Shown here: piece after piece, positions 54,601 to 63,999 of the stretch | Layout of the letters: every line of letters begins with the position of its first letter | Position numbering within the stretch: the stretch's first letter is position 1 | Assembly: GCF_000166195.2 (NCBI RefSeq) | Contig: NZ_CM001403.1 | Coordinates: 372,001-436,000, forward strand | Direction: 5' to 3' | DNA: 64,000 nt | Source of the DNA: Mucilaginibacter paludis DSM 18603 | Lineage (GTDB): Bacteria > Bacteroidota > Bacteroidia > Sphingobacteriales > Sphingobacteriaceae | Translations under genes and position numbers: made by a program | The notes under the pieces: model-generated | The model's database searches: none | Told to the model about the DNA's origin: nothing | The model's input: only the letters and a program-made list of their open reading frames with translations

Positions 54601-55472
54601 AATATCGCATCACCCATATTACCCGTTACGAATATCAATTACCTGCATCTCTATGCCATAACGTGGTTTACCAGGTGCCCGTTAACCACAGCTTTCAGCA
54701 GGTGGAACGTGTAAATTATCAAATTGACCCGCAGCCACATTACCTGGTAACGCGTGAAGATTTTTTCAACAATAAATTCATTTACTTTTCGGTAGAAGAG
54801 TTTCACCGCAAATTAAGTGTGGAAATTGTAAGTGAGGTAAACATTACCGAACCTGTATGGATGCATGCTGCACCAAAAGACACTCCAGCCTGGGAGAGCG
54901 TTGTTAAATGGTTGCAAAGTACCGAGGCGGATATTGATATCAGGCAATTTTGCCTTGAATCGGCCCATGTGGTACTCATACCTGGTATAAAGGATTACGC
55001 GCTAAAATCATTTACACCGGGCAGGCCCATCATGGAGGCCATGCTCGACCTCACTTCGCGCATTTTCAACGATTTTGATTTCACCCCTGGTTTTACCGAC
55101 ATCAGCACGCAACTTGAATACGTTTTTTTAAACAGGAAAGGCGTTTGCCAGGATTTTGCACACTTTGCACTGGCCTGCCTACGTGCCATAGGCTTATCTG
55201 CCCGTTACGTAAGCGGTTATATCGAAACCTTGCCGCCACCTGGCAAAGCCAAGCTATTCGGCTCCGACGCATCACACGCCTGGGTGGCCTTATATATACC
55301 AGGCATCGGCTGGACAGAGTTTGACGCCACCAACAACCTCTTAGTAAACGATTCGCACATCCGCACTGCCGTAGGACGCGATTTTGCCGATATTACCCCG
55401 CTAAAGGGCATTGTTTATAGTGGCGCAGGGCAAAAGATGTATGTTAACGTTGATGTTAAAAGGCTGCCGTAG
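54597..55472 (+). CDS. Transglutaminase-like cysteine protease family protein
   Basis: A 291-residue protein with N-terminal beta domain (YRITHITRYEYQLPASLCHN) and transglutaminase fold: C184 (KGVCQDFAHFALACLRA), H227 (ASHAWVALYIPG) and D243 (WTEFDATNN). The full triad is present, so it is probably active as a protease or amide exchanger. It is the third main gene of the ATP-grasp cluster. Its last codons (KRLP, stop) are part of a perfect 13-base stem that also serves as terminator. Confidence 0.92.
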   Translation: MKYRITHITRYEYQLPASLCHNVVYQVPVNHSFQQVERVNYQIDPQPHYLVTREDFFNNKFIYFSVEEFHRKLSVEIVSEVNITEPVWMHAAPKDTPAWESVVKWLQSTEADIDIRQFCLESAHVVLIPGIKDYALKSFTPGRPIMEAMLDLTSRIFNDFDFTPGFTDISTQLEYVFLNRKGVCQDFAHFALACLRAIGLSARYVSGYIETLPPPGKAKLFGSDASHAWVALYIPGIGWTEFDATNNLLVNDSHIRTAVGRDFADITPLKGIVYSGAGQKMYVNVDVKRLP

Positions 55473-55484
55473 CAGCCTTTTAAC
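55455..55484. terminator. Bidirectional terminator overlapping the transglutaminase 3' end
   Basis: GTTAAAAGGCTGC-CGTA-GCAGCCTTTTAAC: a perfect 13-base stem with a 4-base loop. The left arm and loop encode the last residues; the T-run lies on both strands. It also touches the 3' end of the convergent metallopeptidase gene. Confidence 0.8.
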
Positions 55485-55486
55485 CC

Positions 55487-56629
55487 TCAAACAGCCGCTT
55501 TCTCGGTTTTATTTGCAGCGTGCGATTTTGATCTGTTTACCTTTGATGCAAAACACACCTGGTGTATAAAACTAAGCTTTTCAACCACCTTGGGTTGAAT
55601 TACAAAGGGATACAAATCATGATTGCCCATGCTGCGGTTCATGCTGTTCATGGCATAAGTTAAGGGCAGCCACAAATCAAGCAGATCCTTAAAATTTTGA
55701 TGCTGATACGGGTCGGTATCGATAACCGCTTTAGCATTATTGTTTTTGCTTGCTATGCGCGGCGCCACCTGCATGCCGAAGGCGTTGGCCGTTTCGAGCG
55801 TATCCATAATGTGCATGTAATGAGCCCAGGTTTCGGCCCAGTCTTCCCAGGGATGTGAGCTTGCATAAGCGCTGATGAAATTTAAATTCCAATCGGCTGG
55901 TGCACCTTCGTTATAATTACGTTGCAGGGCAAGGCTGTAATCTTCGCGCTCATCGCCAAACAACTGCCTGAAACCTTCAATAAAAGGTCCTTCGGCCACT
56001 AACCTATCCCAATAATAATGACCAATCTCGTGCCTGAAATGGCCCAAGAGCGTCCGGTAAGCTTCGTTCATTTGCTTGCGCGATAATTCGCGTTTATCAT
56101 CCTCTGCTTCGTTAAGGTTAAGCGTAATTAAACCGTTTTCGTGCCCGGTTAAAACCGTCTGCGCAGCCGGGTCCTCTGTCAGGAAATCAAAACTCAGCCC
56201 CTTTTCAACATCTTGTATTTTACTAACCAAGGGTAGCTTAAGTTGCAGCAAGCTATAAACCAGGCGGTGCTTTGCAAACTCAACCTGCCGCCATTGGCGC
56301 TGGTGCTCGGGGTTTGACAGATCTGGTATAATATGGTTAAGCTCGCAAGCCAGGCAATAATCTTTAGCCTCATCGGCAGGTATCAACCAGTTACAAACAT
56401 CAAATCCATGATTTTTGCAATACTTAAACTCCTTTTTTTTACCCCCTAAAAAACCACCAAGCAAAGGCGCTTTGGCGGCATTTAAAGTATAAAAACCGCT
56501 GTTGGCATTATCTAAAGTAGCGAGATTCAAGTCGCCGGCAATAAAGCCCAACGAGTGCTTGCAGCATTCGCACACGCTGTTTTCAAAGTATAATAGTTGA
56601 CCGCAATTGGTACATTTAAATAATTTCAT
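55487..56629 (-). CDS. Zinc-ribbon putative zinc metallopeptidase of the ATP-grasp cluster
   Basis: A 380-residue protein of the COG4307 type. The N-terminus has zinc ribbons (CTNCGQLLYFENSVCECC and CKNHGFDVCNWLI with CLACE). The peptidase site is GHFRHEIGHYYWDRLV (HExxH), and further on WEDWAETWAHYMHIMDTLE supplies a third ligand region. Genes of this family accompany the ATP-grasp/transglutaminase cluster in many bacteria, so it probably cleaves the product or the target. It is convergent here with the other three genes, 14 bases away. Cytoplasmic; no signal peptide. Confidence 0.9.
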   Translation of the reverse strand: MKLFKCTNCGQLLYFENSVCECCKHSLGFIAGDLNLATLDNANSGFYTLNAAKAPLLGGFLGGKKKEFKYCKNHGFDVCNWLIPADEAKDYCLACELNHIIPDLSNPEHQRQWRQVEFAKHRLVYSLLQLKLPLVSKIQDVEKGLSFDFLTEDPAAQTVLTGHENGLITLNLNEAEDDKRELSRKQMNEAYRTLLGHFRHEIGHYYWDRLVAEGPFIEGFRQLFGDEREDYSLALQRNYNEGAPADWNLNFISAYASSHPWEDWAETWAHYMHIMDTLETANAFGMQVAPRIASKNNNAKAVIDTDPYQHQNFKDLLDLWLPLTYAMNSMNRSMGNHDLYPFVIQPKVVEKLSFIHQVCFASKVNRSKSHAANKTEKAAV

Positions 56630-56734
56630 AATCGTTTTTTAAGGCGTTAATGATATCAAAACCTTTCGATTAACAGATTTTGGCCGCCCATGTTTCAGAA
56701 GATGAAAAAATTAATTACAAGTTAATTTGGAGAT

Positions 56735-56942
56735 GCCAGCCACAAAGATAACCGGAAAAAAATAGGGATGACGTTTGAACCTTATAGAGATTACCAAGCG
56801 CAGATAGGAAAAGCGGGCAAAGGCCCCGACTGCACGCCGGGCCGGGTTTGGCCTTGCGGGCGAAAGGACCGGGCAGTCGGGGCCCTTCCCGCGGCAACTG
56901 AGCGAGCCGATGTTCTAAATTAAGAATACTGATTTTCGGGAT
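56735..56942 (+). repeat. Long structured intergenic repeat, copy 3 (short form)
   Basis: ACCGGAAAAAAATAGGGATG flank, core stem CCCCGACTGC ... GCAGTCGGGG (10 pairs, inner GGCC stem), then CCTTCCCGCGGCAACTGAGC and an ATACTGATTTTCGGG edge. No inner insertion. Confidence 0.8.
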
Positions 56943-56999
56943 AAAAAACAAAACCGATCATAATCAACAACTTAAGCAATAGAAATAATAAGCCGAATC

Positions 57000-57415
57000 A
57001 AAAAACCTCCTACAGAGGGCCATGCCGCACGTCCTTCGACAGGCTCAGGATGACCGCTTTCGCGCAAAAAAATTCGTCATGTTAAGTAACAGATCTGGCC
57101 AACCGGAAAAAAACAAGAATGACGTTTGGACTATAGATTATCAAGATAGGAAATGTGCGCAAAAGCCCGACTGCACGCCGGGCCGGGAGCTGGCCTGTGG
57201 GAGGAAGGGTCGGGCAGTCTTGACGTTATTCACCTGTTGTTTGTTTTTTTTAAGGTGTTCATGAGCTCCCTACGGTCGGTATTGGTTACTTTTGTTTCAA
57301 GACAAATTGCGTTAGCAATCATTCACACCAAAAAACAAACACAAGGGAATAACGTAACAGCCCTTCACGCGGCGACTGAGCGGGCCGATGCTTTAAATTA
57401 AGAGTTACTGATTAT
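57000..57415 (+). repeat. Long structured intergenic repeat, copy 4 (long form)
   Basis: It includes the GTCCTTCGACAGGCTCAGGA left word shared with copy 1, the CCGGAAAAAAACAAGAATGA flank and the GACTGC/GCAGTC core. The inner insertion is flanked by GTTATTCACCTGTTGTTTG and CAAACACAAGGGAATAAC inverted arms, followed by CACGCGGCGACTGAGCGGGC. Nothing else was found up to 57596. Confidence 0.8.
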
Positions 57416-57596
57416 TAACGCAAAATAAGTGAGTCACAATCAGCGCCCCGATATGCTGCATACTTATCGCGCGCAAAAGATCCCTCCTCGCGTCGGGATG
57501 ATATGATGTATATGTATAAAGCACTAACAATCAACAACTTAAATAGACACCATTATAAGCGAAATGGTAAAAGGTATCGCGCTTAGCTTTATATCC

Positions 57597-59000
57597 TTAA
57601 CCTTTCAACGCTTCAATCTCTTTCAGTGTTTTAGGCAGATACTTACCCAACAAATGGCTGCCGTTATCGGTAATCAAAAAATTATCCTCGATGCGGATAC
57701 CACCAAAATCGCGATAGGTATTTAACTCATCATAGTTAATAAAATCCAGGTATTTTTTCTCGGCCTGCCAGCGGTCTATTAGTTCGGGGATGATGTAAAT
57801 ACCTGGCTCAACGGTAACAACATAACCGCTTTCCAGCTCACGGCCCAGGCGAAGCGATTTAAGCCCGAATGTTGATGTTTCTTTGAGTAAGGTATCGGTA
57901 TAACCCACGTATTGCTCACCCAGATCTTCCATATCATGTGTATCCATACCCAGCATATGGCCTAAGCCGCATTGAAAAAACATCGTATGCGCGCCAGCGG
58001 CAACTATTTCTGCCGGGTCGCCCTTCATCAGGTTTACCTGCACCAGGCCTTCGGCCAGTTTTTCACATGCGGCCAGGTGAATATCTCTATATCTAACTCC
58101 CGGTTTAAGCATGCTGATGGCATGATCCATGGAGGCAAGCACTATTTCATATAATTCTTTTTGCCTGCTGGTAAAACTACGCCCCACCGGGAAGGTGCGG
58201 GTAAGATCGCCGCCGTAATACATATTATTTTCGGCACCTATATCGCAGAGCACCATACGGCCTTCTTGTAAAGTGTTGCCGTAATAATGGGTATGTAAGG
58301 TTTGGCCATGCGTGGTAATAATGGCAGGGTAACCTAAATGCGCATTATGGGCAATGGCAACCTCATGTGCTTTAGCCACCAATTGATATTCTTTAATGCC
58401 AGGCACCGTGTTTTTAATAACGGCTAATTGCATATCAACGCTGATAGAAACTGCCTTTTCGAGCTCGGCTATTTCCAGCTCCGATTTAATCAGCCTTTGG
58501 GCAATAACAGCCTTAACTAATTTGAGCGATACTTGCCCCGCTACGTCGTTCAAGCTAATGTTAAGCCATGACGCCAATTTGATTTTGTTTTCAGGCCGAT
58601 AAGGAGGCAAGATATGGACGCGCCTACCAGATGCAACGGCTTTATTTACATAGTCGACAACCTGGCCGTAGGGCTTTGTTTTATTAATGCCAACCTGCTC
58701 TGCCATTTCACTTACAGATGGTAGGGTACCTGTCCAAACAATGTCATCGATAGTTAACTCATTGCCGAAAATTACCTCTTCACCGGTTTCTGTATCAATA
58801 AGGGCCGCCAGCGTAGGTACATTTAATCCGAAGTAATAGAGGAAGCTGCTGTCTTGCCTAAAGGGGTAACAGTTGTCTTTATAGTTCATGCTGCTGTCTT
58901 CGTTGCCCAGCAACAAGATGATGCCGTCGATACCGACAGCGTTCTTTAATATAGCTCTGCGATTGGTGTAAACCTGTTTGTCAAAAAGATGAAGCTCCAT
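57597..59000 (-). CDS. pepP: Xaa-Pro aminopeptidase (aminopeptidase P family, M24B)
   Basis: A 467-residue cytoplasmic peptidase that removes N-terminal residues before proline. The N-terminal domain (FRQDSSFLYYFGLNVPTLAAL) is followed by the pita-bread fold with metal ligands in LCDIGAENNMYYGGDLTRTF (two Asp), CGLGHMLGMDTHD (His), VTVEPGIYI (Glu) and IRIEDNFL (Glu), all of which are present. Length is normal for the family. Alone, with repeats on its downstream side. Confidence 0.94.
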   Translation of the reverse strand: MELHLFDKQVYTNRRAILKNAVGIDGIILLLGNEDSSMNYKDNCYPFRQDSSFLYYFGLNVPTLAALIDTETGEEVIFGNELTIDDIVWTGTLPSVSEMAEQVGINKTKPYGQVVDYVNKAVASGRRVHILPPYRPENKIKLASWLNISLNDVAGQVSLKLVKAVIAQRLIKSELEIAELEKAVSISVDMQLAVIKNTVPGIKEYQLVAKAHEVAIAHNAHLGYPAIITTHGQTLHTHYYGNTLQEGRMVLCDIGAENNMYYGGDLTRTFPVGRSFTSRQKELYEIVLASMDHAISMLKPGVRYRDIHLAACEKLAEGLVQVNLMKGDPAEIVAAGAHTMFFQCGLGHMLGMDTHDMEDLGEQYVGYTDTLLKETSTFGLKSLRLGRELESGYVVTVEPGIYIIPELIDRWQAEKKYLDFINYDELNTYRDFGGIRIEDNFLITDNGSHLLGKYLPKTLKEIEALKG

Positions 59001-59232
59001 GCCGCAAATATAGTAACTATTGAGGTATTGGTTTATGAGAGACGATGGCTAAAAAAGCAAGTTATTAAAAATGTAGGGCTGGGATTGAGAAAACAAGCTT
59101 ATTACGCAGCGATACACGGCACTCGTTTGCGCCAGTGCTATAAATTAGATAGTATATTACTATAGTAAGATAATTTACGACCTATTGCACAAGTATTAAT
59201 TACTTAATATCGAATAATATTACACGATATAT

Positions 59233-60081
59233 ATGTCAATTAGATATCAGCCTTCAATAAAGAACCTCTCCCGCTATTTGTACTTTATTCTTTTCTTTTT
59301 TATTCATGGTAGTGTAATGGCACAAAAAGGCAGTGATTTAGGTGAGGGAAGTGTTAAAATCAGTATGTTTTATGTACCTGCTGCGGATACTGCCAGAATG
59401 GATACTACAAACAGGGCCTTTATGAAGTTTCATTACTTTATTTTTCATCATAAGGTTTTGCGAAGAGATGCAAGCGATGGAATTGAGATAACAAAATCAG
59501 CTAATACCAAACCTTTAAATAAAAGTGATTCCAACATTAGTATCACTACAAGTTTATCTGCCCATATGGTAATTCCCTCATATGTGATTGATTGGGACAA
59601 AAAAACCATATCTACTTTTTTCTTAAAAAACGGAAAATCATGTATTTCAGAAGATTCAGTTCAAACATACACCCAGGATTTCTTTTACCGGTTGATGGCT
59701 ATGGCAAGTACAAGTACAGCTCAAATATTAATTGATACTGCTCACGCGCAGCCTGTAATTGTTTGCGGAATTAAATGCATAAAAGCCAATTATTTACATT
59801 CCAGCCAATCCGGATGGCATCAATTTATTTATTTTAAAAAGGATCTTAATTTTATCTCTCCTTTAAACGGTCTTTTAAATAATAAATTTCCATTTCCTGT
59901 CATCAGTATTGATATGGAAGTTAAGGGTGATGCAAAAGAGCCCAATAAAATCACAGGGGTAATGAGGGGCCAGATTACCGAAATCGATACAAAAAAGCAG
60001 AACCCATTATTATTTGAATTGCCGCCAAATACGTTAATTTTAAAAAATGTACCCTATTCGGAAATGTATAAAAACAATTAG
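59233..60081 (+). CDS. Secreted hypothetical protein
   Basis: A 282-residue protein with signal peptide (YLYFILFFFIHGSVMAQ). The body is mainly beta (MFYVPAADTARMDTTN, IITTSLSAHMVIPSYVID-like strands, KQNPLLFELPPNTLILKN), and it has a Cys pair CGIKC. This layout resembles GLPGLI-type or DUF4412-like secreted proteins of Bacteroidota, but no family can be assigned. Alone between two minus-strand genes; AT-richer than its neighbours. Confidence 0.65.
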   Translation: MSIRYQPSIKNLSRYLYFILFFFIHGSVMAQKGSDLGEGSVKISMFYVPAADTARMDTTNRAFMKFHYFIFHHKVLRRDASDGIEITKSANTKPLNKSDSNISITTSLSAHMVIPSYVIDWDKKTISTFFLKNGKSCISEDSVQTYTQDFFYRLMAMASTSTAQILIDTAHAQPVIVCGIKCIKANYLHSSQSGWHQFIYFKKDLNFISPLNGLLNNKFPFPVISIDMEVKGDAKEPNKITGVMRGQITEIDTKKQNPLLFELPPNTLILKNVPYSEMYKNN

Positions 60082-60192
60082 CCATATCTATACATTAGCA
60101 AGTAATTAAATCTTATTCACTTGATGTGTCAGATGGAACATACGCAACAGGCGTGCGCCAGTGTTTAACTGGGACCGGTCTGTTGATATAGG

Positions 60193-60810
60193 TTATTTTA
60201 CAATAACCATATGTTCCTCAAAGCATCTTATCAATTCTTCAAGTCCGAGTAATAATTTTGTAACGTTCACTTTAAAAGGAGGTCTTTCCCAAGCTTCAAA
60301 TCGATCTTTATCATTAAAACGTGGCCAAAAAACCATTTCGTAATAGTAATCCCAAGCTTTTCTTATAAATTTATTATCTGCTAAGGTTTTTAAATGTTTA
60401 TTGGTATCGCTCTGATGAACATAATCGCCAAACAAATTAATAAAATCCGTCAATCCTTCAAGAATCTCATCCTCAAAATTTTTAACTTTAATAGCGTTAT
60501 AAATTTTATGAATGTCGTAGATAGTAATCTTACCGGTAACTTGATTGCCAAAGTCGTTTAGCCAATGATGAAGGTTTTCAAACTCGTGGATGCTATTTAT
60601 ATTTTGAACTATAGTATTTTTAAGACCATTTAACGAATTGGTGGCAAATATCTTACCGGTTTTATACGTCAACAACATATCTGTACTTTCCTTATCGGTA
60701 TCTGTGTACCATAATAGAAAAACAGGATCAGCAGTAAATAGAGGGCAGTATTTCAATATCCAGACATCGGTATTTTCTTTTAACGTTGTTGAACCCGTTT
60801 GTACATCCAT
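60193..60810 (-). CDS. Hypothetical cytoplasmic protein
   Basis: A 205-residue product from the ATG at 60810 (MDVQTGSTTLKENTDVW). The frame reaches a start at 60834, but the ATG at 60810 begins the conserved-looking part. Mixed alpha/beta, Trp-rich (WILKYCPLF, AWDYYYEMVFWPRFNDKDRF, AWERPPFKVNVTKLLLGLEE). No signal peptide. It resembles the size and composition of small immunity-type proteins of polymorphic toxin systems, but no toxin is adjacent, so this is only a remark. Low GC compared with neighbours. Confidence 0.6.
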   Translation of the reverse strand: MDVQTGSTTLKENTDVWILKYCPLFTADPVFLLWYTDTDKESTDMLLTYKTGKIFATNSLNGLKNTIVQNINSIHEFENLHHWLNDFGNQVTGKITIYDIHKIYNAIKVKNFEDEILEGLTDFINLFGDYVHQSDTNKHLKTLADNKFIRKAWDYYYEMVFWPRFNDKDRFEAWERPPFKVNVTKLLLGLEELIRCFEEHMVIVK

Positions 60811-61160
60811 TTTTATCAGACATTTTAGCGGCAAAGTAATAAATTCTATTCGCTTAGATATTCATTCATGCCGAAATATATGCAGAAAGCGCTGAATCAA
60901 CTCATATCAATCAAACTCAACTTATACAATATATATTTCCGAATCATTTGATCATTACAAATTACCCGTGCGGTCTTATATTCTGGGAGATACGTTTTTT
61001 TTATACAACGACAGTATTCTTAGGCCGTATTTCTGGGATCCATCAGATAAGAAGTAGATTGATGGCAGCTTATGCCTGACAGATATACCGCCAAAGCAAA
61101 ACCGGTATTGGTCAATTTCTTAAAATAGGTGATGCTATTCATTCAAACCCAACGGCTCTC

Positions 61161-61946
61161 CTACTCCCTATGCCTTCTCTTTTTCTTCTTATGCTTCTCT
61201 TCGGTATGTTTCTTTTTCTTAGTCGATTTTTTCTCCGATACTTTGGGTTTATCGGATAGCGGAGCGGCTTCCTTTTTAACCACCTCTTTTACTGCAGGTT
61301 TAGCTGCCGCGGCGCTATCTACCGGGCTGATGTCTTTTACGGTAAAATTATTATCCCTTAAGCCGTACTGTAATATCTTTTTCTGGCCGGTAGGCTTGGC
61401 ATCTTTGCCGTTGCCTTCGTAAACCGGAAATTCGCGGATCAGGTTACCCTCTTTAATATAAAGGCGATCATCACCACGGTATCCTTTTTTTGTTTTGCTG
61501 GTGAGCTTCGGGAAGTCGATCTTTTGGCCTTTGGTTCCTCTAAACTCATAAGCATAAATATTGATATGGTTAGTGGTATCCTTGGCCTTGGCTTCTATCA
61601 ATATTTCAGGATAGCCATCCATGTTCATGTCCGTATTATAAACATCAATAATGGCACCTTCCAGGTCGCCGTTGGTAGCGCTGTATTGCTTGCCGGTAGA
61701 ATCCGACCGGAGAATCATATAGGCGCCGGTAGAATCCTTCCCTCTGCCCCAACTCAAAATATCAAAGTACTTGCCCGGCGAACTTTCTATCAGCTTATGG
61801 TAATGAAAGGGCTCCATTAGTGTATGCTTAGCCGTGGTTGGTTCAGCGGGCGTAACTGGTGCCTTGGTTTCGGATTGTTGCGTACACGAGGCTAACAAGC
61901 CAAGGCAGCAAAACGCAATAGCAATATAACAGGGGATGCGAAACAT
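61161..61946 (-). CDS. Lipoprotein with basic tail, possibly lysozyme-inhibitor-like
   Basis: A 261-residue lipoprotein: signal and lipobox IAIAFCCLGLLASC. The domain (AIIDVYNTDMNMDGYPEILI, GDDRLYIKEGNLIREFPVYE) recalls FG-GAP-like or PliI-type lysozyme inhibitors; this match is by memory of the family pattern, not certain. The last ~60 residues are Ala/Lys/Glu-rich and end in KHKKKKRRHRE, a very basic tail that could bind nucleic acid, LPS or peptidoglycan. It lies 22 bases downstream of the GH20 gene on the same strand and is probably cotranscribed with it. Confidence 0.7.
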   Translation of the reverse strand: MFRIPCYIAIAFCCLGLLASCTQQSETKAPVTPAEPTTAKHTLMEPFHYHKLIESSPGKYFDILSWGRGKDSTGAYMILRSDSTGKQYSATNGDLEGAIIDVYNTDMNMDGYPEILIEAKAKDTTNHINIYAYEFRGTKGQKIDFPKLTSKTKKGYRGDDRLYIKEGNLIREFPVYEGNGKDAKPTGQKKILQYGLRDNNFTVKDISPVDSAAAAKPAVKEVVKKEAAPLSDKPKVSEKKSTKKKKHTEEKHKKKKRRHRE

Positions 61947-61968
61947 ATTTTAAATATAAACATTTCTG

Positions 61969-63999
61969 TTAGTTAAAAATAATATCAGGTGGCAAATCTG
62001 TTTTAGGTCTACCGGGCATTGCCATATATACACGCAGGGTATTTGCGGCACCGGCAAAAAAGTATTTAACCGTTATTTTATGGAACCCCTTTTGCAACAA
62101 AACTTCTCCGCCATGCTCAAATGTGCTGTGTTTACCATCGTTATCAACAACCAGGTCATCATCAATCAGCACGGTTGAACCATCGGCAGAGATTGTTGAA
62201 AACAGATATTTACCTTCATTATCTATACGTATATATCCATTATATATTACGCCGAAGTACCGGTTATTTTTCCGGAAAGCAGAAGTGCCAAAATTTTTGA
62301 TGATACCTGTATCAACCAAACGGGCATCATCTAACTGATCTACACCGGTAAATTTCCCTGCGAACACTTTATATTTAAAACCGGCAGCAGTACCCGTAAA
62401 ATTAACCGCAGGCAAGGGGGGCATATTATTCATGATGGTATGCGTAACGGCGCTACGCTTGCCGGAAGGCGCTATCACAATGGTTTTTAATTCGCGGCTG
62501 GCGCTATCGGGAACCAGGATGTTCAACGGCGTTTTATATTCAAGGTCGGTTTCGCGCGGGGTATAACCGTCAATGGTATAGTATATTTTGGCACCGGCCA
62601 CAGGGCTCTTCAGTTCAAATCTGAAGGTATTCCCCGTCATGATGGTGTCAACCACTCCGCTAGCGGTGGCTACGCGGTAATTTAGCCCGGCAGCATCTAT
62701 TTTTGCCAAATGGACAGGCACCCGTGTTTCGGCAAAGTCGATGTAGTTTTTGTTGGCCAAAGGTGTCCATGCAATTTCTGCCAGGGCAAATAAGCGCGGC
62801 AGCAACATATATTCTAACTTATACTCTGTGGCAATATATTCCGTCCATATATTAGCCTGTACACCGATGATGTATTTTTGATCTGAAGGATCCAACACTA
62901 CCGGTACCGGGTTATAATTGTAAGTTTTTTGGAGCGAAAGGTAACCGCCGATGCTTAAAGGCTCCAGGTTTGATTTGCCTTGGGCGTGGTCAAAATACAA
63001 ATAGTTACCGGGCGTCATAATCACGTTATGGTGTTGCTGCGCAGCGGTAATACCGCCAGATTCGCCCGTCCAGCTCATCACCGTAGCATTAGGTGCCAGG
63101 CCGCCCTGTAATATCTCGTCCCAGCCGATAATGGTGCGCCCTTTGCTGTTTACAAATTTTTCTATCCGTTGGATAAAATAGCTTTGCAGCCCCTCTTCGT
63201 TTTTCAACTTCAATTTTTTGATCAGCTTTTGGCAAAATTTAGATTTCCGCCACGCATCTTTGGCAACCTCGTCGCCACCAACGTGAATCAGTTTGCTCGG
63301 AAATAAAGCCATCACCTCGGTGAGCACGTTTTCTAAAAACGTAAAAGTATACTCAGTCGGGCAATAAATATCAGGGAAACCGCCCCAGGTCTCTCCTACT
63401 TTGTAGGTACGGGTGGGCTCGCAGCTTAATTCCGGGTAAGCGGCAACGGCTGCTTCCGAGTGACCTGGCATATCAATTTCGGGTACTACGTTGATATATC
63501 TGTCGGCAGCATATTTAACCACCTCCCGAATCTGGTCCTGGGTATAAAATCCGCCGTAGGGCGTATTATCATATTGCAGCGGAAAATGATCATGGTAATT
63601 GCCTATCATCGTCCGGCTTCGCTGACTGCCAACCTGGGTTAAGCGCGGATATTTTTTGATCTCGATACGCCATCCCTGGTCATCAGTTAAATGCCAGTGA
63701 AAATTATTGAGTTTGTAAGCGGCCATCAGGTCGATATACTTTTTTACAAAATCGATGGAAAAGAAGTGCCTGGATACATCCAGGTGCAGGCCACGGTAGC
63801 CTAAGCGTGGGTAATCGTCAATCTCTACACAGGGCAATTTGGCTACTCCTGCCCTCTCGGTTGGCATTAATTGGATAAGCGTTTGTATCCCGTAAAAAAG
63901 CCCTGCGCCTTTACCGGCGATAGTAATATGATCGGGCGTGATGCTTAAATGATAGCCCCCCTCGGGAAGGTTTTCGGCACCAACCGAAGTTAGCTTAAC
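61969..63999 (-). CDS. Beta-N-acetylhexosaminidase GH20 with PA14 domain, 5' end outside window
   Basis: The frame stays open to the window edge: before the ATG at 63867 it reads GIQTLIQL, AGKGAGLFYG and GYHLSITPDH, all typical GH20 sequence, so the true start is outside. The catalytic barrel starts DYPRLGYRGLHLDVSRHFFS, with NNFHWHLTDDQGWRIEI and the acid/assisting pair in HVGGDEVAKDAW. A C-terminal Fn3-like domain (KIYYTIDGYTPRETD) and a PA14 domain (~480-620, FSTISADGSTVLIDDDLVVD) follow. It should release GlcNAc from chitin, glycans or peptidoglycan fragments in the periplasm or outside. It precedes a basic-tailed lipoprotein. Confidence 0.93.
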   Translation of the reverse strand, partial: VKLTSVGAENLPEGGYHLSITPDHITIAGKGAGLFYGIQTLIQLMPTERAGVAKLPCVEIDDYPRLGYRGLHLDVSRHFFSIDFVKKYIDLMAAYKLNNFHWHLTDDQGWRIEIKKYPRLTQVGSQRSRTMIGNYHDHFPLQYDNTPYGGFYTQDQIREVVKYAADRYINVVPEIDMPGHSEAAVAAYPELSCEPTRTYKVGETWGGFPDIYCPTEYTFTFLENVLTEVMALFPSKLIHVGGDEVAKDAWRKSKFCQKLIKKLKLKNEEGLQSYFIQRIEKFVNSKGRTIIGWDEILQGGLAPNATVMSWTGESGGITAAQQHHNVIMTPGNYLYFDHAQGKSNLEPLSIGGYLSLQKTYNYNPVPVVLDPSDQKYIIGVQANIWTEYIATEYKLEYMLLPRLFALAEIAWTPLANKNYIDFAETRVPVHLAKIDAAGLNYRVATASGVVDTIMTGNTFRFELKSPVAGAKIYYTIDGYTPRETDLEYKTPLNILVPDSASRELKTIVIAPSGKRSAVTHTIMNNMPPLPAVNFTGTAAGFKYKVFAGKFTGVDQLDDARLVDTGIIKNFGTSAFRKNNRYFGVIYNGYIRIDNEGKYLFSTISADGSTVLIDDDLVVDNDGKHSTFEHGGEVLLQKGFHKITVKYFFAGAANTLRVYMAMPGRPKTDLPPDIIFN

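Noticed and set aside
57022..57401. Two overlapping plus-strand ORFs near 57.1 kb
   Set aside because: They fall wholly within copy 4 of the long repeat and have no protein-like pattern.
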